Source of the DNA: Litchfieldella qijiaojingensis
Lineage (GTDB): Bacteria > Pseudomonadota > Gammaproteobacteria > Pseudomonadales > Halomonadaceae
Direction of reading: 5' to 3'
DNA: 64,000 bases
Assembly (NCBI RefSeq): GCF_014651875.1
Contig: NZ_BMXS01000015.1
Coordinates: 10,577 to 74,576 of the forward strand
Numbering within the stretch: position 1 is the first letter of the stretch; the number at the start of each line of letters is the position of its first letter. Shown here piece after piece: positions 44,901-53,805 of this stretch. The notes below the pieces were generated by a model. It did no database searches, was not told the origin of the DNA, and saw only the letters and a list, made by a program, of their open reading frames with translations. A program made the translations under genes and the position numbers.

Positions 44901-45230
44901 ATGAGCTTCAAACCCCTTTCTCTGCTTGTCCCGATGTTGTTGATGGCTTGCAGCACTGGTTATCAGCAGCCCGTGGGCCGTGAGGAAGCGCCACCACCGC
45001 CCAGGGTCGACGACGTTCCCAACGTCGATGCCTGTGGCGCTCGGCCGGTGCAGGATCGCATTGGCCGTGCCTTCAGCGATTTGCTGAGGGAGGCCATCGC
45101 CGATGAGAGTGGCGCCGAGCGCGTGCGGGTATTGCGCCCCGGTGATGCGGCGACCATGGACCATCGTCCCGATCGGTTGAACATCCATCTTGATGAGAAC
45201 GACGTCATCGCCCGCATTGAATGCGGCTGA
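44901..45230 (+). CDS. Peptidase inhibitor I78 family lipoprotein
   Basis: A 109-residue lipoprotein: signal peptide with lipobox LMAC (Cys17), a Pro-rich linker (EEAPPPPRVDDVP), then the I78 domain from about residue 44 (CGARPVQDRIGRAFSDLL), ending RVLRPGDAATMDHRPDRLNI and IARIECG. The I78 family includes inhibitors of serine peptidases. AAAGGA precedes the ATG at 44901. It follows the entericidin by 94 bases. Confidence 0.85.
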   Translation: MSFKPLSLLVPMLLMACSTGYQQPVGREEAPPPPRVDDVPNVDACGARPVQDRIGRAFSDLLREAIADESGAERVRVLRPGDAATMDHRPDRLNIHLDENDVIARIECG

Positions 45231-45251
45231 CCGGCCGCTTGCTCTTTGTGG

Positions 45252-45869
45252 TCAACCCAGGATGAAGATCACGCAGGCTGCGGTCATTCCTCCCATCAGC
45301 CCATTGAAGATTCGCCACGAACGTTCGCTCTTTAGCAGGCGACCGATGGCCAGACCGAATCCGGCCCACAATGCGATACAAGGCAGGGCTATCAGCTCGG
45401 CGAAAGCCGCCAGCAGCAGGGCGTTGATCAGAGTATCACCGCCTTGGGGCAGGAAGCCCGCCATCAATGCCAATCCCATGACCCAGGCCTTGGGATTGGC
45501 AAATTGGAAGGCAGCAGCCTGCCAGAACGTCAGCGGGCGACCCTCGCTCTCGGCGCGCAAGGTGGGAGGAGGCGCGGTGGCGATCTTCCACGCCAGGTAG
45601 AGTAGGTAGGCACTGCCGACGATTCGCAACGATGTCTGCATCGATGGGTAGCGCTCGAAAATCAGCCCCAGACCCAACGCGATGGCGGAGAACAGCACGA
45701 AGCAACCGCCCAGGATGCCCAGGATATGTGGCATGGTCCGCCAGAAGCCATAATTGGCTCCCGAGGCGGTGAGCATGACATTGTTGGGACCGGGTGTGAT
45801 GGTCATTGAGATCATGTACAGCGCTGCCGGTCCCAGGAAAGCCAATCCCTCGATCATAATTGCACCCAT
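45252..45869 (-). CDS. LysE/RhtB-family amino-acid exporter
   Basis: A 205-residue protein with about six membrane segments and the LysE signature TITPGPNNVMLTASGANYGF and FQFANPKAWVMGLALMAGF. Exports amino acids or analogues. Two starts are possible, ATG 45869 and ATG 45857. The first ATG lies inside one arm of a 12-bp inverted repeat shared with the divergent MocR gene, so this exporter is probably its target. Confidence 0.88.
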   Translation of the reverse strand: MGAIMIEGLAFLGPAALYMISMTITPGPNNVMLTASGANYGFWRTMPHILGILGGCFVLFSAIALGLGLIFERYPSMQTSLRIVGSAYLLYLAWKIATAPPPTLRAESEGRPLTFWQAAAFQFANPKAWVMGLALMAGFLPQGGDTLINALLLAAFAELIALPCIALWAGFGLAIGRLLKSERSWRIFNGLMGGMTAACVIFILG

Positions 45870-45926
45870 ACAATTTTGCTTTGTTGGTTCCTTTCCAGGC
45901 GTTTTTTGAGCATAATGGGTGCAATT
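45858..45926. promoter_or_regulatory. Perfect 12-bp inverted repeat, probable MocR operator
   Basis: AATTGCACCCAT (45858-45869) and ATGGGTGCAATT (45915-45926) are exact inverse complements, centred 57 bases apart in the divergent lysE-like/mocR-like region. The left arm overlaps the first ATG of the exporter gene; the right arm lies 27 bases before the regulator ATG. The spacing suits a looped dimer. Confidence 0.72.
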
Positions 45927-45952
45927 GTGGCGTCAATGGATTTATTGTCACC

Positions 45953-47347
45953 ATGACAATTTGGTTGCCCGAACTGTCCGAGCAAGGGCCGCGCTATCGT
46001 GCCATCGTCAATGCCATTACACAGGCCATCCAGCGCGAACGATTGAAGCCGGGGGAGCGGCTGCCGCCTCAGCGCCGCTTGGCCGACGCCTTGGGAGTCA
46101 CGGTGGGCACGGTGACCCGTGCCTATGCCGAGGCCGAGCGCCAGGGTTGGTTGATCGCTCGCGTCGGAAGTGGCACTTACGTCCGTGAGAGCGATGCGCC
46201 AACGGCCATCTTTCGCCAGACGCTTCCCGGTGATGATCAGGAACTCGTCGACCTAAGTCTCAGCCTGCCGCCGCCACACCCGAACCGCCCCCAGGGACTG
46301 GGTGAGGCACTCGGTGCCATTGCGCGCGATCCACTGGCGTTGGGGGAGGTCGTGGCTTACCAACACGAGCAGGGTATGACTCGGCACCGTGAAGTGTTGG
46401 CCGAGTGGATGACGCGACTGGGAATCGCCATCGATGCCGAGGAATTGATCGTCACCCAAGGTGGCCAGCATGGGATTTTCCTTGCCCTCCAGGCGTTGGC
46501 GCAGCCGGGGGAGCGTATAGCCGCTAGCATGCTCACCTATCCGGGGCTGATCTGTGCCGCGCAGCAACTGCACTTGAAGACGCTGCGAGTTCCCTTGGAT
46601 GAGGAGGGGATGGATGTCGAAGCGTTGGCCCGGCTGTGCATTCAGCAGCCGCCGCGGCTGGTTTATGTCACGCCGGATCAGAACAACCCCACCGGTGCCT
46701 GTCTGTCGGAGACGCGGCGTGCGCGGCTGGCCGAGCTGGCTCGCGAATACGACTTCTGGATCGTCGAGGACGGCGTCCAATATCTCCCTCCTGAAGAACG
46801 GGGCACGCCACTGTATCGGCTGGCGCCAGAGCGGACGCTGTACCTGTTCAGCACCTCGAAGGTGATCGCCGGTGGTTTGCGTATCGGCACCCTGCGCGTG
46901 CCTGACACATTGCGCGAGCGGCTGGCGACTCTGCAGCGTGCCCAGAGCTGGATGGTCCCTCCGCTGATGGCCGAGGTAGTATGCCGCTGGATCGATAGTG
47001 GTGCTGCCGAGCGGCTGCTGGTCTGGCAGTTGGAGGAAATGGACGCCCGACAACGCCTGGCACGAGACCGACTGGCGGCCTACCGACCCAGCGGCCGGCC
47101 CCATGGCTTTCATCTGTGGCTGGAATTGCCGCCGGGGCAGCGTGCCGCGCCCCTGATCGAGCAGCTCGAACGGCGACATGTGCGGGTCACCAGTGCCGAA
47201 CCGTTCTGTGTTGGCAGCGAACCGGCCCCACAGGCGATCCGCCTGTGCGTAAGCGCTGCCACTAGTCGCGACGCGTTGTCCAGGGCGTTGGATACGTTGG
47301 TCTCGCTGTTGGAGTCGCCACCGGCCATGCCGTGGCGAACCCTGTAA
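45953..47347 (+). CDS. MocR/PdxR-type transcription regulator (GntR helix-turn-helix fused to aminotransferase)
   Basis: A 464-residue regulator. The winged helix (about 15-80, RLPPQRRLADALGVTVGTV, then AYAEAERQGWL) is followed by a fold-type-I aminotransferase domain with TQGGQHGIFLALQALAQPG, VTPDQNNPTGACLSE and the PLP lysine in LYLFSTSKVIAGGLRIG. MocR regulators bind an amino acid or PLP adduct. Start at ATG 45953; the frame stays open upstream into the operator region. It is divergent from the LysE-type exporter, its likely target. Confidence 0.92.
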   Translation: MTIWLPELSEQGPRYRAIVNAITQAIQRERLKPGERLPPQRRLADALGVTVGTVTRAYAEAERQGWLIARVGSGTYVRESDAPTAIFRQTLPGDDQELVDLSLSLPPPHPNRPQGLGEALGAIARDPLALGEVVAYQHEQGMTRHREVLAEWMTRLGIAIDAEELIVTQGGQHGIFLALQALAQPGERIAASMLTYPGLICAAQQLHLKTLRVPLDEEGMDVEALARLCIQQPPRLVYVTPDQNNPTGACLSETRRARLAELAREYDFWIVEDGVQYLPPEERGTPLYRLAPERTLYLFSTSKVIAGGLRIGTLRVPDTLRERLATLQRAQSWMVPPLMAEVVCRWIDSGAAERLLVWQLEEMDARQRLARDRLAAYRPSGRPHGFHLWLELPPGQRAAPLIEQLERRHVRVTSAEPFCVGSEPAPQAIRLCVSAATSRDALSRALDTLVSLLESPPAMPWRTL

Positions 47348-47388
47348 CGTACGGTCGCGTCAAATGCCCGTTTCTCCGCCGGTAGTCA

Positions 47389-48390
47389 TCAGTCGTATTT
47401 GTTGCGCCATTGCTTGACGGCGATCTGTTCCTTGAGCATCTCGAGCATATCGAGCAATACCTGTTCAGTGATCTGGTCGGTGTGCGGATCGACGTGCAGC
47501 CAAGCATCGAACCCGCTGTCGGCTAGGCGTTCCAGCAAGGCGCTGAACTCGGGTGAGCGCAGTCCCTCCGCGGCTTCATGGACCAGGCGACAGGCAATAT
47601 CGCTGAGCGAGGAGTCCAGGGCGTTGGCGAGTTGGCTGCCCAGGGGCAGGCGCTTGAGACGTTGAATCTCGCGGCTCTCTGCCAGGGTACGGCCTACCAG
47701 GGCGCTGACGTAGCGCATCAGGTCGGCACGGTTATGGGCATAGGCGGTGCCCGCCATGTCTTCCAGGCGGCGAGTGACTTCATGGATCAACTGCTGCTTG
47801 CGCGGCATGATCACGTCATCAGCGAGGCGCTGGGGTAACGACTCGCTGGCACGAATCTGGTCCTGGGCATTGCTCAGCAGGCGCAAGGCGATGCGGTCCG
47901 AGAGCTCCTCTAAGAGAATGTCATAATACTTGGCATACACGGCATAGAGCCACCAGCGACGGACGTCGATCAAGCCCAGGCGTTGCAGGCGATGCAGCAG
48001 CGACACGACACGCAGGATACGTAGCAGCCGGAAGCCGCCTACCGGAATGCAGCCCAGCACGTCGTACCAGTACACGAAAGGGTAGAAGAACCAGCGGTGA
48101 TAGCGGCGCTCGGCAATGGCGACCGCCCAGCCCAGCAGCACGTCGAGGATGAATACCGCCACGAACGCCAGGTCGATGGCAACGAAGTTGGCATGCACAT
48201 ATCGGTCGTAGGTATCGTGCAAGTACGGCGCCATGGCCTGGAATGCTGCATTCAGTGGAGGCAACAGAAACAGACTGTCGAACAGCAACAGCGCCAGGTT
48301 GGCGATCACTAGCGCGATGATCAGCAGGTCCCAAACCAGGTGGGCGCGTTCCCGAACCAAGTTTAGCGGGCGAGAGAGCGATGATGGCAT
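47389..48390 (-). CDS. Membrane protein with a voltage-sensor-like domain and no visible pore
   Basis: A 333-residue protein. The first 160 residues contain four hydrophobic segments: HLVWDLLIIALVIANLALLL, FVAIDLAFVAVFILDVLLGW, WFFYPFVYWYDVLGCIPVG, and an S4-like helix FRLLRILRVVSLLHRLQRL with arginines at three-residue steps. The D in S2, the W-Y-D in S3 and the R pattern match ion-channel voltage sensors. No selectivity filter follows; instead there is a soluble helical domain (about 165-333). Start ATG 48390 has AGGAGG upstream. Annotated relatives are called ion transporter; the function is unknown. Confidence 0.65.
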   Translation of the reverse strand: MPSSLSRPLNLVRERAHLVWDLLIIALVIANLALLLFDSLFLLPPLNAAFQAMAPYLHDTYDRYVHANFVAIDLAFVAVFILDVLLGWAVAIAERRYHRWFFYPFVYWYDVLGCIPVGGFRLLRILRVVSLLHRLQRLGLIDVRRWWLYAVYAKYYDILLEELSDRIALRLLSNAQDQIRASESLPQRLADDVIMPRKQQLIHEVTRRLEDMAGTAYAHNRADLMRYVSALVGRTLAESREIQRLKRLPLGSQLANALDSSLSDIACRLVHEAAEGLRSPEFSALLERLADSGFDAWLHVDPHTDQITEQVLLDMLEMLKEQIAVKQWRNKYD

Positions 48391-48421
48391 GGCGCCTCCT
48401 TGTGCCGACTCTCTTTCCAGC

Positions 48422-49411
48422 CTAGAGAGCGATGATCCGCTTGCCCAGATTGTCGCCGTCGAACAACCCGACCAGGGCGCCGGGCACTGCCGCAAGGCCC
48501 CCCTGCACCATGTCCAGCCGCCAATGAAGTCGGCCGCTCGTTACCCGAGGTGTCATCTCTTCCAGGAAGGTCTCGAAATGTGCTTCATAATGCGGCGCCA
48601 CGAAGGGAATCACCGCCACGCCGCGTTCTCCGAGCCGATTCAGATTGGGCGGTGCACGACGCGGGGTCTCCTGTTGGTATTGGCTGATCAGCCCGCAGAC
48701 GATGACGCGTCCCCCCGGTCGCATGGCTTCAATGGCCGCAGCGAAGCTGGTCCCGCCGATGGTCTCGAAATCCAGGGTCAGTCCCTCGGGGGCGGCGCGT
48801 TGCAACTGCGCGTCGAAATCGGGCGCACGGTGATCGAGCACGCACTCGAAGCCGATGCCGCGTAGCCAGTCGCGTTTATCCTTGCGTCCGGCAGTGACGA
48901 TCAGCCGTGCACCGGCCTCGCGAGCGAGCTGCGCGGCAATCGAACCCACTGCACCGGCGGCGGCGCCTACCAGAACGCTATCCGCGGGGCCTGGCTTGCC
49001 GAGCAATCGCATGCCCAGCCACGCGGTAAAGCCGGTCATGCCAAGTGGATGCAGCCAGGACAGGGGTGGAGCACCCGGCGGGGCATGACGCAGGCCATCT
49101 CCCTCGTGTGCGACCCACTCCTGCATCGGCAGATGGCCCACCGCCCAGTCACCGCGCGACCAGCCTGGCAGCCGGCTTTCTTCCACCTTGGCTATGGCAT
49201 AGCCAGAGAGCAAGCTGCCCGCTTGCCAATGGGGAAGATAATCATAGCCTTCCGGTTGCATACGCGTGCGCATGTAGGGGTCGACGCTCATGAAGCAGGT
49301 CCGCAGCAGCAAAAAAGCGTCGTCAGCCCGCGGCGGGGCGATCTCCTCGAGCCTGAAATGTTCCTTGGCAAGTCGCCGCGTTGGGCGCTGAGCCAGAGTC
49401 AGGCGCTGCAT
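48422..49411 (-). CDS. NADP-dependent medium-chain oxidoreductase (CurA/YncB-like)
   Basis: A 329-residue zinc-free MDR-family reductase. Features: FMSVDPYMRTRMQ, the GITAW-like GMTGFTAWLGMRLLG region, Rossmann loop VLVGAAAGAVGSIAAQLARE and VIVCGLISQYQQ. The group includes curcumin/2-alkenal reductases that reduce activated double bonds with NADPH. The length is typical. A dispersed hairpin element (copy 3) starts 20 bases upstream of the ATG, so its promoter must lie in or beyond that element. Confidence 0.88.
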   Translation of the reverse strand: MQRLTLAQRPTRRLAKEHFRLEEIAPPRADDAFLLLRTCFMSVDPYMRTRMQPEGYDYLPHWQAGSLLSGYAIAKVEESRLPGWSRGDWAVGHLPMQEWVAHEGDGLRHAPPGAPPLSWLHPLGMTGFTAWLGMRLLGKPGPADSVLVGAAAGAVGSIAAQLAREAGARLIVTAGRKDKRDWLRGIGFECVLDHRAPDFDAQLQRAAPEGLTLDFETIGGTSFAAAIEAMRPGGRVIVCGLISQYQQETPRRAPPNLNRLGERGVAVIPFVAPHYEAHFETFLEEMTPRVTSGRLHWRLDMVQGGLAAVPGALVGLFDGDNLGKRIIAL

Positions 49412-49430
49412 GGCTCGGCCCGGTTACTCA

Positions 49431-49593
49431 TAGGCCTTGTCTGAAAACTGCCTGCGCTCGACCATACGGCGTTAAAAATCAGCTTAAAATGCTCATTTAC
49501 AACCACGTAAACTCGTGCGCGAGCCCGGTCCGTTTTTCGCTGATTTTTGCCTAGTCTGGTTGTCGCTCGGCGCCTTTTCAGACAAGCCCTAGG
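49431..49593. repeat. Dispersed hairpin element, copy 3
   Basis: A 163-base copy with the orientation of copy 1; over the first 78 bases only 4 differ from it. Outer arms TTGTCTGAAAA / TTTTCAGACAA pair perfectly. Unlike copies 1 and 2 it carries about 20 extra bases (GTGCGCGAGCCCGGTCCG, near 49514-49531) near the tip. The TAG at its right end (complement of 49589-49591) is the stop codon of the thioesterase gene. Confidence 0.88.
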
Positions 49594-50110
49594 CTTGGCC
49601 GATAGGTTGTTCGGCATAGTGATCTTCATGGGTGCGTCGCGCCTCTTCCTCGGCCTGCTTGCGCAGCTTCTTGCGCAATGCCGCCTTCTCGAAGCGCAAT
49701 TTCTGCAAGGGGGTCTCCAGGCGCAGCGGCGGAACCTCGGCTGGTCTGCCGTCGGGATCCACGGCGACCATGGTCAGGTAGCAACTGTTGGTATGCCGGA
49801 TCACCTTCTCCTGAATGTTCTCGGCGACGACCTTGATGCCGATTTCCATCGAAGAACGGCCCACATGGTTGACCGAGGCCAGGAATGTCACCAGTTCGCC
49901 GACATGGATCGGCTGCTTGAAGAGTACCTGGTCCACCGAAAGCGTTACCACGTAGCTGCCCGAGTAGCGGCTGGCACAGGCATAGGCGACTTCGTCGAGC
50001 TTCTTGAGAATGGCGCCACCATGGACCTTGCCACTGAAGTTGGCCATGTCGGGGGTCATCAGCACGGTCATGGTGAGCTCGTGCTGGCGGGGGAGGTCAT
50101 CGTAGGTCAC
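49589..50110 (-). CDS. Acyl-CoA thioesterase (hotdog fold, YciA-like)
   Basis: A 173-residue hotdog thioesterase: LMTPDMANFSGKVHGGAIL, LDEVAYACASRYSG, VDQVLFKQPIHVGELVTFLA and HTNSCYLTMVAVDPDGRP. It cleaves acyl-CoA to free acid and CoA. A charged C-terminal helix (KAALRKKLRKQAEEEARR) extends beyond the core domain. Its TAG stop lies in a dispersed hairpin element. Next upstream is a fatty-acid transporter gene. Confidence 0.9.
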   Translation of the reverse strand: MTYDDLPRQHELTMTVLMTPDMANFSGKVHGGAILKKLDEVAYACASRYSGSYVVTLSVDQVLFKQPIHVGELVTFLASVNHVGRSSMEIGIKVVAENIQEKVIRHTNSCYLTMVAVDPDGRPAEVPPLRLETPLQKLRFEKAALRKKLRKQAEEEARRTHEDHYAEQPIGQA

Positions 50111-50209
50111 GACTGGCGTGCTCCTGAAGTGGGAAATCTATATCCAGCATAACGCGTCGCCCCGGGCCATGCATGGCTCGGGGCGACATTCCGGGTCTAT
50201 CTCCGACCT

Positions 50210-51520
50210 TCAAAAATAGGTTAGGCCCAAGGAGATGATCGCGCCGGTAATGAAAAGCTGGATCAGGCAGAAGCCCATGATGTCCTTGGCCTTGAGACCG
50301 GCGATGGCCAGTACCGGTAACGCCCAGAAAGGCTGCAGCAGGTTGGTCCAGGCATCGCCCCAGGCCACGGCCATGGCCACACGAGTGATGTCGGTGCCCA
50401 GCGCTTCGGCGGCGGGCAGCATGACGGGCGCTTGAACCGCCCACTGGCCGCCTCCGGAAGGGACGAACATGTTGACCACCCCGGCACTGAGGAACGACCA
50501 GAAGGGTAGTGTCTCGGAGGTGGCGAAGGAGATGAGGCCCTTCGACAACGTCTCGGCCAGCCCCGATTCAACCATGATCGCCATGATGCCGGCGTAGAAG
50601 GGAAATTGGATGACGATGCCGGCGCCTCCCTTGATCGCCTCGTGCAGGCTGTCCAGAAGCCGACGGGGCGTACGGTGCAGGACGATAGCCAGGGACAGGA
50701 ACAGGAAGTTGACGATGTTGAGGTTCAAGCCACCACCGCGTAGCAGGAAGTGATCGAGCAGGAACAGCAAACCGGGGATACCGACCAGCCAGGCCAGGAT
50801 ATAACTGTTCTCCAGATATTCGGCGGGTCGCGAGGTATGCCCGAACGGTTTCGGTGCATCGTCGAGCAATGCCGGATCGACATGCACGCTCTCCTGCTCA
50901 TCGGGCAGCATCAGGCGGTTGACCAGCGGAACGACGATGAACAGGCATGCCACGATGGCCAGGTTGAAGAATGAGAAAATGGTGGAGCCGGTGCCAATGA
51001 CGCCGATTCTGTCGACGGTGAAATGGCCATCGGTGGCAATGGTCAGCGGGATGGAGCCTGCCAGGCCGCCATGCCACACGATGAACCCTGAATAGGCGCT
51101 TGCGATCAGCAGCCGATAGTCGACGCGAATCTGACGAGCCAACTCCTTGGCAAACAAGGCACCGACCACCAGCCCAAACCCCCAGTTGATCCAACTGGCC
51201 ACCAGTGATACCAGGGTTACCAGCACGATGGCGCCACCGGCGTTCTTGGCCAGTGAAGCCAAACGCTGCAGCAAGCGCTTCACGGGTGGAGTATTGGCTA
51301 GCATGAAGCCCGTAACCAGCACCAGCAGCATCTGCATGGAGAACGTTAGCAGGCTCCAGAACCCATCGCCCCAGTAACGCATCACCGCCAAGGGGTTCTG
51401 ACGTTCCACGGCAATGGCGGCAGCAGCGGCGACGATGGTCAGCAGCAATACAAAGATATAGGGATCGGGAAGGTACCGCTCGACCAGCCTAACGGCGGGC
51501 CGGGACAGGAACTTGAGCAT
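50210..51520 (-). CDS. Short-chain fatty acid transporter AtoE
   Basis: A 436-residue membrane protein with about 10 hydrophobic segments, matching the AtoE family: VERYLPDPYIFVLLLTIV, ASWINWGFGLVVGALFAKE, GFIVWHGGLAGSIPLTIA and MFVPSGGGQWAVQAPVMLP. E. coli AtoE takes up butyrate and other short-chain acids. The neighbouring thioesterase acts on acyl-CoA, so the pair may share fatty-acid metabolism, but they are 99 bases apart and co-regulation is inference. Confidence 0.9.
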   Translation of the reverse strand: MLKFLSRPAVRLVERYLPDPYIFVLLLTIVAAAAAIAVERQNPLAVMRYWGDGFWSLLTFSMQMLLVLVTGFMLANTPPVKRLLQRLASLAKNAGGAIVLVTLVSLVASWINWGFGLVVGALFAKELARQIRVDYRLLIASAYSGFIVWHGGLAGSIPLTIATDGHFTVDRIGVIGTGSTIFSFFNLAIVACLFIVVPLVNRLMLPDEQESVHVDPALLDDAPKPFGHTSRPAEYLENSYILAWLVGIPGLLFLLDHFLLRGGGLNLNIVNFLFLSLAIVLHRTPRRLLDSLHEAIKGGAGIVIQFPFYAGIMAIMVESGLAETLSKGLISFATSETLPFWSFLSAGVVNMFVPSGGGQWAVQAPVMLPAAEALGTDITRVAMAVAWGDAWTNLLQPFWALPVLAIAGLKAKDIMGFCLIQLFITGAIISLGLTYF

Positions 51521-51583
51521 GGTATTATCGCTTTTATTGATTTAGAGAGTTCCAACCTGGCGCCATAACCATGCCTTGCACGC

Positions 51584-52927
51584 TCAGCATCGGTCAACGC
51601 TATGCCTCGTCACCCAGCGTGTGCGGCGGAAGTGCAGATAATAGCCGGCCAGGGTCATCGAGCGCACCAGTGTGAAGGTGGTAAAGGCCAGCCAAAGGCC
51701 ATGATTGGCCAGTGGTAGGGTCAGCCACCAGACCGGCAGATAGACCGCCAGTCCTGCGAAGATACTGTTGCGCATCTCGCGGGTTGCGGTGGCGCCGATG
51801 AACACCCCATCCAGCAGATAGCTCCAGACGGCAACCAGCGGCATGGCTACCATCCAGGCCAGGTAGTCGGCAGCGATAGCGCGTACCTCGGGCAGGTCGG
51901 TCAATAGCGCGATCAGCGCGTTGCCGCCCAAGGCGAAGACGAGTGCGGCGCCACCAGCGGTCAGCAGCGAGAAACGGGTCGCGGCGCGCACCACCTGTCT
52001 AAACTCGTCCCAGCGACGCCCGCCCACGGCGCGCCCGGTCAGGGCTTCGGCGGCATGCGCGAAGCCGTCCAGGCCATAGGACGTCAGCATGATGAACTGC
52101 AGTAGTACGGCATTGGCGGCCAGCACGGTATCGCCCAAGCTGGCCCCTTGAGCGGTGAAGAAGGCCATGGCGAACAGCAATCCCATGGTGCGCACGAACA
52201 AATGAGCGTTGACCTGCCACAATTCGCCGTAGGCGGCGAACCGGAGGATCCGTTCACGAAGGAAGCGGCCTTGCAGCAGTTGAAGCTGACGAGTGACCAG
52301 CCACAACCCGAAGCCCAGGGCGGTGTAGTCGGCGATCATCGAGGCCCAGGCCACGCCATCGCTGGTCATGCCCAGGCCGATCACGAACACCAGATCGAGC
52401 ACGATATTCACGCCATTGGTCAGCACCAGGATGGCTAGCGTCACTCGCGAATTCTGCTGGCCGAGAAACCAGCCGAGGATGGCGTAGTTGGCCAGCACCG
52501 CCGGCGCCGAGAGGATGCGTATCTGGGCGTACTCGGCAGCCAGTGCGGTGGCAATTTCACTGCCGTCGAGCAGCCACAGACCGAATGTGATCAACGGCCG
52601 GGAAAACACGATCAGCAGTAAGCCGATGACCAAGGCCAGCAGCAACGATTGACCGAGCAGGTTGCGTATCTCGGTATCGTTTTCGCGGCCCACCGCCTGG
52701 GAGGTCAGGCCGGTGGTGCCCATGCGCAGGAAGCCGAAGCCCCAGTAGAGAAAGCTGAACAGCGTCGCCCCCAGCGTCACCGCCGCCAGGTAGCGCGAGT
52801 CCGGCAGATGGCCGACCACCGCGGTATCGACCAGCCCTAGTAGTGGCACGGTGATGTTCGACAGGATGATCGGCCAGGCCAACAACCAGATGCGGTGATG
52901 GGAGGAAGACGAAGATGGGGCGGGCAT
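51584..52927 (-). CDS. MATE-family efflux protein, DinF-like
   Basis: A 447-residue multidrug and toxin extrusion protein with 12 membrane segments. The start HRIWLLAWPIILSNITVPLLG and the following LVDTAVVGHLPDS are close to E. coli DinF. Two internal halves are visible, each opening with such a helix pair. MATE pumps export cations or drugs using sodium or protons; the substrate cannot be told. A rho-independent-type hairpin of the next gene lies just upstream of its ATG. Confidence 0.9.
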   Translation of the reverse strand: MPAPSSSSSHHRIWLLAWPIILSNITVPLLGLVDTAVVGHLPDSRYLAAVTLGATLFSFLYWGFGFLRMGTTGLTSQAVGRENDTEIRNLLGQSLLLALVIGLLLIVFSRPLITFGLWLLDGSEIATALAAEYAQIRILSAPAVLANYAILGWFLGQQNSRVTLAILVLTNGVNIVLDLVFVIGLGMTSDGVAWASMIADYTALGFGLWLVTRQLQLLQGRFLRERILRFAAYGELWQVNAHLFVRTMGLLFAMAFFTAQGASLGDTVLAANAVLLQFIMLTSYGLDGFAHAAEALTGRAVGGRRWDEFRQVVRAATRFSLLTAGGAALVFALGGNALIALLTDLPEVRAIAADYLAWMVAMPLVAVWSYLLDGVFIGATATREMRNSIFAGLAVYLPVWWLTLPLANHGLWLAFTTFTLVRSMTLAGYYLHFRRTRWVTRHSVDRC

Positions 52928-52961
52928 CGGGGATATCCTTGTCGAGGCCGGGAGAACGCGA

Positions 52962-52986
52962 AACGCCCCGCGTCCGGCGGGGCGTT
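52962..52986 (-). terminator. Terminator after yfhL
   Basis: A perfect 10-bp stem AACGCCCCGC / GCGGGGCGTT with a 5-base loop, continuing into a short T run (GTTTCG) on the minus strand, 25 bases after the ferredoxin stop. Confidence 0.8.
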
Positions 52987-53011
52987 CAGTGGGTACCGGG
53001 TTCGGCGTGGC

Positions 53012-53269
<258 letters not shown>

Positions 53270-53307
53270 TCAATGCTTCCTGAGCCTCTAATACTTTAGC
53301 GTAGCAC

Positions 53308-53805
<498 letters not shown>

